This document shows positions 31,585 through 40,558 of a DNA stretch of 43,583 nt, in pieces (within the stretch, counting starts at the first letter, position 1; every line of letters begins with the position of its first letter). Under the pieces are notes generated by a model. The model ran no database searches. It saw nothing but the letters and a program-made list of their open reading frames with translations, and was not told the DNA's origin. The translations under genes and the position numbers were made by a program. The stretch is taken from assembly GCA_021647625.1 (NCBI GenBank), contig JAKIUJ010000007.1:1-43583 (forward strand). Direction: 5' to 3'. The DNA comes from Desulfobacula sp. (lineage in GTDB: Bacteria > Desulfobacterota > Desulfobacteria > Desulfobacterales > Desulfobacteraceae).

Positions 31585-34410
31585 TCAACATAGTTTTTCC
31601 TTATCCAAAACAGATCGTACCATTTTGATAAATTCCGATTTGATAATAGGCTTATAAAGCAGCCCTTTTATTCCAATAGATACAGCTTTCTCCGGGCTTA
31701 TTCTATCACTGAAACCGGTGCAAACAATTACGGGGAAATTGGGTATGATATCCATAACCTTTTGGGCAAGAACATCTCCTGTCATATCCGGCATTGTCAT
31801 ATCAGTAACCATTAAATCAAATTTGTCAGGATCAGCTTTTACAAGCTCAAAGGCTCTCATGCTTTTATCTTGTATCTCTACTTTATATCCGCTCCGCTCA
31901 AGTATCATCTTTTCAAGTCGTAAAATCTGATGTTCATCATCTACCAATAAAATATTTTCATTTCCTTTGGTATTTATAAAATTTTCTATCTTTGATTCAA
32001 ATATAGTTTTTTGTTGGATAGCAGGAATATATACATCAAAAGTACTGCCCTCACCAGGGGTACTCTTCACAATTATCTGCCCACCGTAATTTTTTATAAT
32101 CCCATGGATAACAGACAGACCTAAACCTGTTCCTTCTCCTTTGGGTTTTGTTGTGAAATATGGATCAAAGATTTTTTCTAAAGTGATACTATTCATACCA
32201 TCTCCTGTATCACTAACAGAAAGCCAGACAAAAGCCTTCTCACTATCTTTGGATTTTTCATCAATTTGATCCATATCCGCTATATTTTGAAGCTTGATTG
32301 TTAATGTCCCTCCTGAATTTTGCATAGCCTGGTAAGCATTGGTAATTAAATTCATGGCAACCTGATGGATCTGTGTTGCATCAGCAAGGATCATCAAGCA
32401 ATGGGGATCAATATATTGTTCGATTTTTATAGTTGCGGGGATTGTGGATCGTATGAGTTTTATAACTTCTTTAATAATTAAACCTGGTTTAAGGGGGCTT
32501 ACGTTATGATCTGCCTGGCGGCTGAATGTTAGTATTTGTTCCACAAGACCTTTTGCCCTTTTTGCTCCGATTAATATTTCATTAATACTTTCCAAATAAG
32601 GACTGTCCTCAGGGAGGTCATCAACCAGTATTTCAGCATAACCCAATATCGGAAAAAGAATATTATTAAAATCATGGGCTATCCCCCCGGCTAATGCACC
32701 AATGGCCTCAACCTTTTGAAGTTGGCGAAGCTGGGATTCAAGCTCTGTTTTTTCTTGTTCTGCAGATAGTTGTTCCGTAATATTTTCGAGTATGCCCATC
32801 GCACCTGTTACTTCACGATCCTCAGAGATAATTGGAGCATATATGGCACGAACCGGTGTTGGAGCGCCTTTAATAACGGACAAGTATTCACCTTCATAAT
32901 AGCTTTTATGGCCGGACAATGCTTTTGAGATGGAATTTATCATCATTTCATTTTTTAGGGATTTCATCGTATTTAAACCAATGATTTTATTTTGGGAACT
33001 GCCCAAAATTTCACAAAAATTTTGATTACATGCAGTTATAACCCCAAATTTATCAAAATGTACAATTGCCACCGGAGAATTTTCAAATATAGACCTGTAT
33101 TTTTGTTCATTTTCTTTTAAGGCATTCTCAATTCTTTTACGGTTTGAAATATCACGGATTATGGCGGTAAAAAAAAGAACTCCATTGGCCTTCCACATGG
33201 CCAGTGAAAGCTCAATAGGAAATTGGGTATTATCTTTTTTAAGGCCCAAAACCTCAACTGTTTTGCCGATAATTTTTGGTGTCTTTGCAGTAAGCATTCG
33301 TTTCAATCCATCCTGATGGGCTTTTTTAAATTTATCCGGGACGATAAGGCTTACCGACTTGCCAAGCAGTTCATCCTTGGAATAGCCGAAATGAAATTGA
33401 GCCGCTTTATTCCAAAAAAATATTTTCCCATGGCTGTCAATAGATATAATGGCATCCACCGCAGTTTCAGCCACAGAGCGAAATCTTTCCTCACTCTGTT
33501 GAAGCTTTTTTTGCTCTCGTGTCAAAGTTAATGCCCATTGCCGCTGTTGGTAAAACCAGATTCCAAGAATGTTAATGGTTATTATCATCAACAAAAATAA
33601 GAATATCAAATCTTTTCGTGACGTAAGCAGATTTATTAAGTTACTATGTGCGGGAACAAAGACTGTAAATTTCCAGCCACTATCCGGATATATAGTTGTA
33701 AATAAAACATAAATTGTCTTGTCTAATTGTATTGTTTGAAAATTGTTGGAGAGGGCTGTATTTAAAAAATCATTTTCCACGGTTTTTAGACCAGGGGAGA
33801 CAAAATGTCCGACTCCCTTTCCATCATGCACAATCAGCATAATGTTTGAATCTCGAAAAATATTTTCCCAGCGGTTTATGAGGGCTGAAAATTTTATAGA
33901 CACACCGATAAGCCCATTGATCTTCCCTTTTCCATCTTCCAGTGGAACCACAATTCCTGTTACAATTTGCTTGCTGATAGGTCCTGGATGGGGTTGCATA
34001 ATAACACGTTTTTGCCCGGAAAAAATTTGTTGGAAAAATCCAAGATGCTTTATATTCGGCAGGTCACCCTCGGGCATGGGTTTGCCGGAAGCAAAAAAAT
34101 ATCCATCCTGTTTTACGGCTGCAAAATTAACAATTTCGGGATATTTATTATTAAGGCGCTGCAAAATCTTGTTTGAAGGTATTTTCTCCTGCCTGGTTAT
34201 GTGGTCAATACTTTTCAAAGCATTAAAAATCGACAAATATCGGCCAAAGAAATCTTCGGTGGCCGAGGCTGTAACGGTTGCCATATTTGAGGCGGTTAAT
34301 AGTGCCACCTCAAGACGTCGTTGGCGTTCTCCCACAATAACTGCCAAAAAAAAGATTAACTGGATGATTATTAAAGAAACCAAAGCAATGGCTGTACGAT
34401 GAAATTTCAT
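31585..34410 (-). CDS. hybrid histidine kinase with extracytoplasmic Cache-type sensor
   Basis: A ~941-residue membrane kinase. Counting from the ATG at 34410 minus seven for the longer frame: helix 1 near 10-30, a ~235-residue periplasmic dCache-like domain (PEIVNFAAVKQDGYFFASGK; GLIGVSIKFSALI), helix 2 near 268-290, PAS near 305-425, PAS near 435-550, HisKA with His579 (GGIAHDFNNILFPILG), HATPase (DTGDGMNSITLEKIFDPY; GTGLGLSVIHG) and a C-terminal receiver (LMVTDMTMPDMTG; LYKPI). Cache domains bind small organic acids, amino acids or amines. It is upstream of the NtrC-type regulator gene and likely controls it, either directly or via its own receiver. The ATG has GAAAGGA close upstream; the TTG at 34431 is an alternative. 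Confidence 0.9.
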   Translation of the reverse strand: MKFHRTAIALVSLIIIQLIFFLAVIVGERQRRLEVALLTASNMATVTASATEDFFGRYLSIFNALKSIDHITRQEKIPSNKILQRLNNKYPEIVNFAAVKQDGYFFASGKPMPEGDLPNIKHLGFFQQIFSGQKRVIMQPHPGPISKQIVTGIVVPLEDGKGKINGLIGVSIKFSALINRWENIFRDSNIMLIVHDGKGVGHFVSPGLKTVENDFLNTALSNNFQTIQLDKTIYVLFTTIYPDSGWKFTVFVPAHSNLINLLTSRKDLIFLFLLMIITINILGIWFYQQRQWALTLTREQKKLQQSEERFRSVAETAVDAIISIDSHGKIFFWNKAAQFHFGYSKDELLGKSVSLIVPDKFKKAHQDGLKRMLTAKTPKIIGKTVEVLGLKKDNTQFPIELSLAMWKANGVLFFTAIIRDISNRKRIENALKENEQKYRSIFENSPVAIVHFDKFGVITACNQNFCEILGSSQNKIIGLNTMKSLKNEMMINSISKALSGHKSYYEGEYLSVIKGAPTPVRAIYAPIISEDREVTGAMGILENITEQLSAEQEKTELESQLRQLQKVEAIGALAGGIAHDFNNILFPILGYAEILVDDLPEDSPYLESINEILIGAKRAKGLVEQILTFSRQADHNVSPLKPGLIIKEVIKLIRSTIPATIKIEQYIDPHCLMILADATQIHQVAMNLITNAYQAMQNSGGTLTIKLQNIADMDQIDEKSKDSEKAFVWLSVSDTGDGMNSITLEKIFDPYFTTKPKGEGTGLGLSVIHGIIKNYGGQIIVKSTPGEGSTFDVYIPAIQQKTIFESKIENFINTKGNENILLVDDEHQILRLEKMILERSGYKVEIQDKSMRAFELVKADPDKFDLMVTDMTMPDMTGDVLAQKVMDIIPNFPVIVCTGFSDRISPEKAVSIGIKGLLYKPIIKSEFIKMVRSVLDKEKLC

Positions 34411-34530
34411 TGTCCTTTCATCCTCTGGCAAAGCGCATTTTTTTTATTTGATCATTGATTCGTAGGTATAACTTTACATGAAAATTTTGTATTTAACAAA
34501 TAAAAAGCTATCTTTGTATAACGGCCATGC

Positions 34531-34573
34531 GCAGCTTAAGCTGCAAGCAATTGCGTAAAAAACCAAAGGTTTT
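34531..34573. terminator. palindrome and weak terminator after the SARP regulator gene
   Basis: GCAGCTTAAGCTGC (34531-34544) is a perfect 14-base palindrome. Next to it, read on the minus strand, AAAACC-TTT-GGTTTTTT is a small hairpin with a T run and may end the operon transcribed from 41.8 kb. Confidence 0.4.
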
Positions 34574-34607
34574 GACAAAACATGAAACATTAGACTGATT
34601 TTGAATA

Positions 34608-37600
34608 TTATTTCATATAAAGGCGAATTCTGTCATAAATCTGCATTGTTTGACTGTCTGGCTTGGCACCTAACTCTTTATCTAAAAAAGTTTTGCAATC
34701 CTCAAACATGTCCTGTGCCATGTTTTTCTGGCCCGAGTCTGCATATAAAATCATCAGGTTCTGATAGGCTGTTTCAAAACAGGGATCTGTCTGCAACAGG
34801 GTTCTCCATGCATCAATGGCCTGGGTTATCTGGTCTAATTCTTCATGAAGCATTGCTTTTTTTTGCAGAATTTCCATAAATTGCGCCCGGAAAAGGTCTC
34901 TTTTTCGAAGTATCCATTCCATATAGGGTTCTTCAGCAAAATAGTCACCTTTATAGAGTTGAATGGCCTGGTCATAAAGCTCAAGGGCCGGTTCAAACAG
35001 GCTGTCCTTTTCTTTTTTAAAAGCGTTGTTACTTATCGCCATGAATGCGTCAACATCAATATGGATAAGTTCCGGATCAAGGGAGATCAATCCTGATTTT
35101 TGGACGATATATGAATAGCCGAATTCTTTTTCATATTCAGGCTCAATGGTTTTTCGCAGGCGAAAAAGATTTATTTTAAAGTTTTTTTCGCCGGATTCTG
35201 CATCTGCGTCGGGCCATAAATTGTCTATCAAAATTTCTTTGGGTATATCTCTGGCACCATGGAGTACAATTGATTTTAAAAGCAGGACAGGTCTTGATCT
35301 CTCTGCAAGAATCGTTCGGTGTTGATCTTGATTCCGGATTTGAACCGAAAATTGCCCCAGGGACAGTATTTGTATTTTGGGCAGCAGTTTTTTATACAAA
35401 GGCCGAAACTTTTCTTTAACTTTTAATTTCTCATTTTTTTTTAACCCATACATTATTTTATTCATTTGATCAAAAACCGGTTGAGCACCACATTGTGATA
35501 TCAAAGACAGGATATGGTTGTTCATTGTGCCTGGCAGGCCTTTGGCAGCAAATTGCAATATTGCCCGGGCTATCATCTGGTTATCGAGCAAAGGAAAAAA
35601 GGTATATTTTTTCTGGCAGATTTTTTCAAACCCCTTGCTCAAGTATTCAAACCCTTGTTTTTCTTTTCCCCGGGCCCAGAAAATTAACCCCAATGCTATC
35701 GCTGTTTCAGATGCCGACAGGTCAGAGGAAATTTTTCGAAAATAGTTAAGGGCCGGTAAAAGTGTTTTTGCGGCCTTTTGATAGTGTGTGTTTGAAAAGA
35801 GAATGATGCCTTTTAATTGAATGGCCAAAAAGTGATGGATATCTCCTTTTTTGGCTTTATCCAGTTTAGTTACCGCCTGTTTAATCTGATTTAAAGAAGA
35901 TTTATAATGTCTTTGGTACAGATCGGTCAGGGCTTTAATACGATGGGAAATGCCGCTGTAAAAATCATTACCCTCAAGAATGGAAAAATCGTTCAAGTGA
36001 TCAGCCATCTGTCTTGCCTCATCATAGCGGGATGTGTAAACCAGATGATATGCCTTTTCTTCCACAAAGGCCGGGTATAGAAAAATCAATCCGAATTTTT
36101 CTATATCTTTTTCAGATCGGCCAAGCAGATTTTCTGCGATGTGAAAATCACCGTTTTTTAAGGCTAAGTCTATATCGACGATACCCTTAAGCGCACGATA
36201 TTCAGGATGCCGGCCTGAATACGTCATATGTTCTATTTTTGTGAGCATCTTTCTTGCCCGGGCGAAATCGCCTGCCTGGACATGGCCAAAGGTCATGATG
36301 ATGGATGCATTGATGATTAATTCCTGATTATGGATCTGGTTTCCTAAAAGGATGGCATTTTTACACGCAGAGATCCCTTTGGGAATATTGCCGTCGCCTG
36401 CAATATATCCCAAGCCGATCTGCTGCCACAGCAAGGCCCTTGCCCAGGGATAGCGATGGCTTGCCTGTACCTTTTTCAGCATCTTTTCCCCTTTGCCGAT
36501 CCATTCAAGAATCTTGGGTGAGGGCAGTCGGATAAAAACGGAAGCTTCAATCAAAAAACCTATGCAAAGCAATACGCCGCGATCTTCATTGCTCTGTTCA
36601 AAAAGGGTAAATGCTTTTTGCAACTGGGTTATGTTTTTTTTCCCGCCTTTAATACGCTGGGTCATGGTTTGGAAAAAAAGAAGCCATGGATCATTGGCGA
36701 TTAAAGATTTGGGCAGATGACTGATCCATCTTTCCGGCTCTGCCATCTTTCCTTTGATAATATAGTCTGTCCCCTTTACCCTGATAATACGGACGATATC
36801 TAAAAAAGATTGGGCATGGATGAAATAAGTGACGGCTTGTTGGTGATTTTTTTTATTCCAGAAAAATTGACCTGCTTTATAGTTCAGTGTTTTAACTCCA
36901 TTTTCGCCTTTTTGAGTACGTAAATCCTGTAAAAGAAAATTTCTAAACAGATCATGAAATTGAAATTTGGGAGATCCTGTGTGAAATCCGGAATCGAGTC
37001 TTTGAATGAAAAGGTTTCTTTTTTCAAGATTTTTCAAGATTTTTATTCCGTCGGGCCTGCCAACAAGATGATTCACCGCCCCGAGTTCAATTGTTTCGAG
37101 AACGGATATCGTTATTAAAAAATCCCGGGTGGATTCATCAAGGCGGCTGTAGATTTCCTGTGAAAAAAAGTCAAACACTTCCGCAGAAAGCTTATCCGGT
37201 AAATGGGGGCGATCTTTAAAGTGCCGTATGGATTCCGACACCAGGGTGAGACCGCCGGCCCAGCCTTCGGTGATTTGATGTGTTTTTTCAATATCAATGG
37301 AACAAGCCGTGCTTTTTTCTGCAAAGTAGGTCCGGGTTTCATCCAGAGTAAATGCCAGGGTTTCATTATCAACGATGAAAAGATGGCGGTCCATTTTAAG
37401 TCGTGCAAGATCAAATGCCGGCAGGGTTCTTGACACAAGTATTAATTTTAATTTTTCAAACTTCAGGTCAACTAAATTTTTAATCAGTAAAAACCCGGAA
37501 GAAGATTCATCAATTGTTTGCAGATTATCAAAGACTATGGTGACGGGTGTTTCTAATTCTGTTAAAAAGACGGATAACGCTTCAAAATGTCTTAGTTCTC

Positions 37601-37958
37601 CTTTTTGCGCGCCCAATGTGCTTCTGGGAATCAACATGGTTTCTGCTGTGCCCGGTCCTCCGGAAGCATGTGATATAACGGATATACCCGATTTGTCCGG
37701 GGCATCATTAACCATTGCCAGCCCCAGGGCCAGTTTTTCATATAAAATGGTGTGCTTATCGTCCTGGCCGGACAATTGAAACCACAAAATTGAATGTTTT
37801 TTATTCTTTAAATAGGAGGCAACAAGTGTTGATTTGCCCTGGGCTGCCTGGCCCATCACCAGGATGTTTTGTGTATGTGTGTTTTCATCAAATAAAGAAA
37901 AAAGCCGTTGCCGCAAAACCGCGTCATAAATATGTGGTGGATTAAAGGATATGTCCAT
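34608..37958 (-). CDS. MalT-like STAND ATPase fused to SARP/BTAD output, transcriptional regulator
   Basis: A 1116-residue regulator. A P-loop NTPase of the MalT/STAND type fills the first third (Walker A GQAAQGKS at 36-43; VTIVFDNLQTID as Walker B; EGWAGGLTLVSESIRHF is typical of MalT-like proteins). The middle (~400-830) is helical TPR-like repeats. The C-terminal part (about 850-1116) is a winged-helix DNA-binding and BTAD module as in SARP regulators: LGQFSVQIRN, LLLKSIVLHG, LIDNLWPDADAESGEKNFKINLFRLRK, then TPRs ending in LGAKPDSQTMQIY. STAND regulators switch from ADP- to ATP-bound oligomers on ligand binding. It is the last gene of the operon that encodes a binding protein, a kinase and a receiver-STAS protein, 15 bases after the latter. 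Confidence 0.88.
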   Translation of the reverse strand: MDISFNPPHIYDAVLRQRLFSLFDENTHTQNILVMGQAAQGKSTLVASYLKNKKHSILWFQLSGQDDKHTILYEKLALGLAMVNDAPDKSGISVISHASGGPGTAETMLIPRSTLGAQKGELRHFEALSVFLTELETPVTIVFDNLQTIDESSSGFLLIKNLVDLKFEKLKLILVSRTLPAFDLARLKMDRHLFIVDNETLAFTLDETRTYFAEKSTACSIDIEKTHQITEGWAGGLTLVSESIRHFKDRPHLPDKLSAEVFDFFSQEIYSRLDESTRDFLITISVLETIELGAVNHLVGRPDGIKILKNLEKRNLFIQRLDSGFHTGSPKFQFHDLFRNFLLQDLRTQKGENGVKTLNYKAGQFFWNKKNHQQAVTYFIHAQSFLDIVRIIRVKGTDYIIKGKMAEPERWISHLPKSLIANDPWLLFFQTMTQRIKGGKKNITQLQKAFTLFEQSNEDRGVLLCIGFLIEASVFIRLPSPKILEWIGKGEKMLKKVQASHRYPWARALLWQQIGLGYIAGDGNIPKGISACKNAILLGNQIHNQELIINASIIMTFGHVQAGDFARARKMLTKIEHMTYSGRHPEYRALKGIVDIDLALKNGDFHIAENLLGRSEKDIEKFGLIFLYPAFVEEKAYHLVYTSRYDEARQMADHLNDFSILEGNDFYSGISHRIKALTDLYQRHYKSSLNQIKQAVTKLDKAKKGDIHHFLAIQLKGIILFSNTHYQKAAKTLLPALNYFRKISSDLSASETAIALGLIFWARGKEKQGFEYLSKGFEKICQKKYTFFPLLDNQMIARAILQFAAKGLPGTMNNHILSLISQCGAQPVFDQMNKIMYGLKKNEKLKVKEKFRPLYKKLLPKIQILSLGQFSVQIRNQDQHRTILAERSRPVLLLKSIVLHGARDIPKEILIDNLWPDADAESGEKNFKINLFRLRKTIEPEYEKEFGYSYIVQKSGLISLDPELIHIDVDAFMAISNNAFKKEKDSLFEPALELYDQAIQLYKGDYFAEEPYMEWILRKRDLFRAQFMEILQKKAMLHEELDQITQAIDAWRTLLQTDPCFETAYQNLMILYADSGQKNMAQDMFEDCKTFLDKELGAKPDSQTMQIYDRIRLYMK

Positions 37959-37973
37959 AAAACAATTTCCTGA

Positions 37974-38672
37974 TTAGTCGGGCAGAACTTCTTCAACAAG
38001 GGTGGCGATCTTATCCATTCCGGCCATCTGGAATACACGGATATAATTATAGGACAAGTTCTCAATGGATATTTTAATATGGGTTTGCCGTAATTTCTGG
38101 ATAAGTGTCATCAGGGCGGAAATTCCTGAACGGGTAATGGAAAATCCATCGTCGGTAATCATATGTACCTCGTTTATGGTTTCTTGCACATTTTCTTGAA
38201 TTTTTTTCAAAAGATCCGGCGTCTTTTGACCGGATAATTTTCCGGTTAAAGTAATTTGAAGAAAGTCGTTTTTCTGTAAGGATCTGAATTCAAACGGCAT
38301 GTTCCGGGGCAGTTGTCTCCTTTTTTCCGCCCTGGCAAGTGCTGAGTTCAGCGCCTTACGTTCCACAGGTTTGTTTATGAAATCAGAGGCATCCAGATCA
38401 AGCGCTTCAACCGCCTTTTCCATATCACCATGGCCCGTAATAATGATCACCTGGGTGTCTGTATCTTGATTCCTTATTCTGCGCAACACCTCAAGTCCGT
38501 CAATACCCGGCATTTTGATATCGGTAAAGACAATATCCGGTGATATTTCTTTAAACATATCCAGGCCTTTTTCACCGTCCCGGGCAACAGATACATCATA
38601 CCCATATGCCGTTAAAAAAAGATTGAACATGGACAGTGTAGGTTTCTCATCATCAATGACTAATATTTTCAT
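37974..38672 (-). CDS. response regulator with STAS output domain
   Basis: A 232-residue two-domain protein. The receiver (1-~120) is complete: Asp7/Asp8, phospho-acceptor Asp51 (VFTDIKMPG), Lys101 (FINKPV). The second domain (~128-230) has the STAS layout: an N-terminal strand (FLQITLTGKLSG), a conserved Ser-Gly (ITRSGISALMTLIQKL) where anti-sigma antagonists are phosphorylated, and a final MAGMDKIATLVEE. STAS proteins bind partner kinases or anti-sigma factors, or other regulators, so the output is protein-protein contact, not DNA binding. The start overlaps the kinase stop by four bases (ATGA). The next gene, a STAND/SARP regulator, is the natural partner. Confidence 0.85.
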   Translation of the reverse strand: MKILVIDDEKPTLSMFNLFLTAYGYDVSVARDGEKGLDMFKEISPDIVFTDIKMPGIDGLEVLRRIRNQDTDTQVIIITGHGDMEKAVEALDLDASDFINKPVERKALNSALARAEKRRQLPRNMPFEFRSLQKNDFLQITLTGKLSGQKTPDLLKKIQENVQETINEVHMITDDGFSITRSGISALMTLIQKLRQTHIKISIENLSYNYIRVFQMAGMDKIATLVEEVLPD

Positions 38673-40558
38673 TTTTTTTGTTCTCCTGATTTTCCGGGTC
38701 CTCCTGGTTGGTGGGCTGGAAATAAAAGCCTGAAACTTGCACCAGCCCCTGGTTTACTGCTGACACTGATCGTTCCGTTATAATCCCGGACAATGCCGTG
38801 GATGATTGGAAGACCCAACCCTAAGCCTTCTCCCATTTCTTTGGTTGTATAAAAAGATTCAAAAATACGCTCTTTTTGATCCGGGGCAATGCCGGTTCCA
38901 TTATCCGACAGGGTGATACCCACATCTTGACCATTAAAAAAGGTTGTAATGGTGATCCTGCCTTTTTCGATATTCTGATACTTTTCAATCCTTTCGTTTA
39001 CCGCGTCCCGGGCATTGGTTACCAGGTTGAAAATGACCTGTTCCATTCTGTTGTTGTGGGCTAAAATGTTTGGAATGTTTTTGTCAAGGTCAAGGACAAG
39101 ATCAATATTTTGCAAGGCAATCTGGCGACCTATAATTTTGCTGACCGATTGAATACATAAATTGATATCCGTGACTTCCCTTGAAAAATCGGCTTTTCTT
39201 GAAAAACTTTTTAACCGGCCGACAATTTCTGCAGCCCGTGAGACCTGGGTGCTGATCTGTGTTACGACCATCTGATAATCTTTATCATCTATTTTTTGTT
39301 TTCTTTGATTCATCATGGACAGGTATTCGCTGCCCATTTTTATGGCGTTTAAAGGTTGATTTATTTCATGGGCAATACCTGCCGACATTTTTTCAAGGTT
39401 GGTCATTTTGCTGGCTTGAATCAGCTGGGAATCTTTTTCAACAAGTTCTGTAATATCCGTTGCCGCAACTATAATAACATCTTTATTGCGATATTCAGAC
39501 GGACTTGCATGGATGTTTACAAACAACACCCTGCCGTCTTTTTTTTCAAACCTGACCTTTGAACGGGTCAGCATGGTCTCCCCTTCGGAATAATCATTCA
39601 GAAAACGTCCATCCTCTGTGCTGGCAAGTTTAAAAAGATCCATACCAACCAGTTCATCTCTATTAAATCCGAAAAGATGTGTGGCATTGGGGTTGGCATC
39701 TAAAATCTCAAAGGTTTTCTTATTCACAACAAAGATCGGATTCGGTCCGCTTTTAAAAAGGGACCTGTATTTTTCCTGGGATTTTGTCAACCGATTTGTG
39801 GATGATTTTAATTCGGAGGTCATTTTAATAAACGAATTGGTCAGTTTTGAAATTTCATCGTCATTTGTATTGGACGCAGGGTGGGGTTCATTAATTCCGT
39901 CATTGGGTAAAATATTAAAATTACCTTTGGTTAATTGATCGGTATAACGGATAAGTGATGAAATAGGCTTGGTGATTTGTAGGGCTAAACGGTGGCTTAA
40001 AAAGAAAAAAAGGATACTGACCGTTGAAAGGAAACTTAAAAAGATCAGTCGCAGGTTGGAAATTAATTTATCAATATGACGTTGATCAAGGCCGATATGA
40101 ACGGAGCCTATGGTATAGATTCCCTCTTTCACAGGAACCGTAACATGGAAAACACGGTGGCGATTCACCGTAATGCTGATAATCTTATCTTTTCTGTTTT
40201 TCGTGTCTTTAACAACACGTTCGATAATCGGAGGATATCCTGTGGTAAATGTGTGTGACAGGATGTTGCCCTGGTTATCGGTGATGATTAGATACTTTAC
40301 AATATCCTTTCGATTACCCAAACGGGCATCATATGCCAATGCAGTGAGTTCCGCCTTGTTTTTTGTCAGAATAAAAACTCTTGAACTGTCTGCAACGCTC
40401 TGGGCAATACCCACGCCTCTTTTTTTAAGTTCCCCGGTTAATCCTGTAATCAACAAAGATCGGGTAAAAAGGCCAATCAGGATACTAACAAGAATGACAA
40501 ATCCAAGACAGGTGACAAAGATCTTATTTTTTAATGATAATTCGCTGAAATATTTCAT
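38669..40558 (-). CDS. HAMP-PAS sensor histidine kinase
   Basis: A 629-residue kinase. Helix 1 (12-32) and helix 2 (about 168-190) enclose a ~135-residue periplasmic domain, probably single-Cache/PAS-like (VKYLIITDNQGNILSHTF; YTIGSVHIGLDQ). HAMP (191-250), PAS (260-372), HisKA with phospho-acceptor His397 (SAGIAHEINQPLNAIKMG) and HATPase (NARDAVNERI; LSDNGTGIAPDQKERIFESF; GLGLGLPIIHG) follow. It overlaps the genes on both sides by four bases (ATGA), so a binding lipoprotein, this kinase and the receiver-STAS protein should be made in fixed ratio. The kinase should phosphorylate Asp51 of the receiver-STAS protein; its periplasmic part may contact the upstream-encoded binding protein. Confidence 0.92.
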   Translation of the reverse strand: MKYFSELSLKNKIFVTCLGFVILVSILIGLFTRSLLITGLTGELKKRGVGIAQSVADSSRVFILTKNKAELTALAYDARLGNRKDIVKYLIITDNQGNILSHTFTTGYPPIIERVVKDTKNRKDKIISITVNRHRVFHVTVPVKEGIYTIGSVHIGLDQRHIDKLISNLRLIFLSFLSTVSILFFFLSHRLALQITKPISSLIRYTDQLTKGNFNILPNDGINEPHPASNTNDDEISKLTNSFIKMTSELKSSTNRLTKSQEKYRSLFKSGPNPIFVVNKKTFEILDANPNATHLFGFNRDELVGMDLFKLASTEDGRFLNDYSEGETMLTRSKVRFEKKDGRVLFVNIHASPSEYRNKDVIIVAATDITELVEKDSQLIQASKMTNLEKMSAGIAHEINQPLNAIKMGSEYLSMMNQRKQKIDDKDYQMVVTQISTQVSRAAEIVGRLKSFSRKADFSREVTDINLCIQSVSKIIGRQIALQNIDLVLDLDKNIPNILAHNNRMEQVIFNLVTNARDAVNERIEKYQNIEKGRITITTFFNGQDVGITLSDNGTGIAPDQKERIFESFYTTKEMGEGLGLGLPIIHGIVRDYNGTISVSSKPGAGASFRLLFPAHQPGGPGKSGEQKK

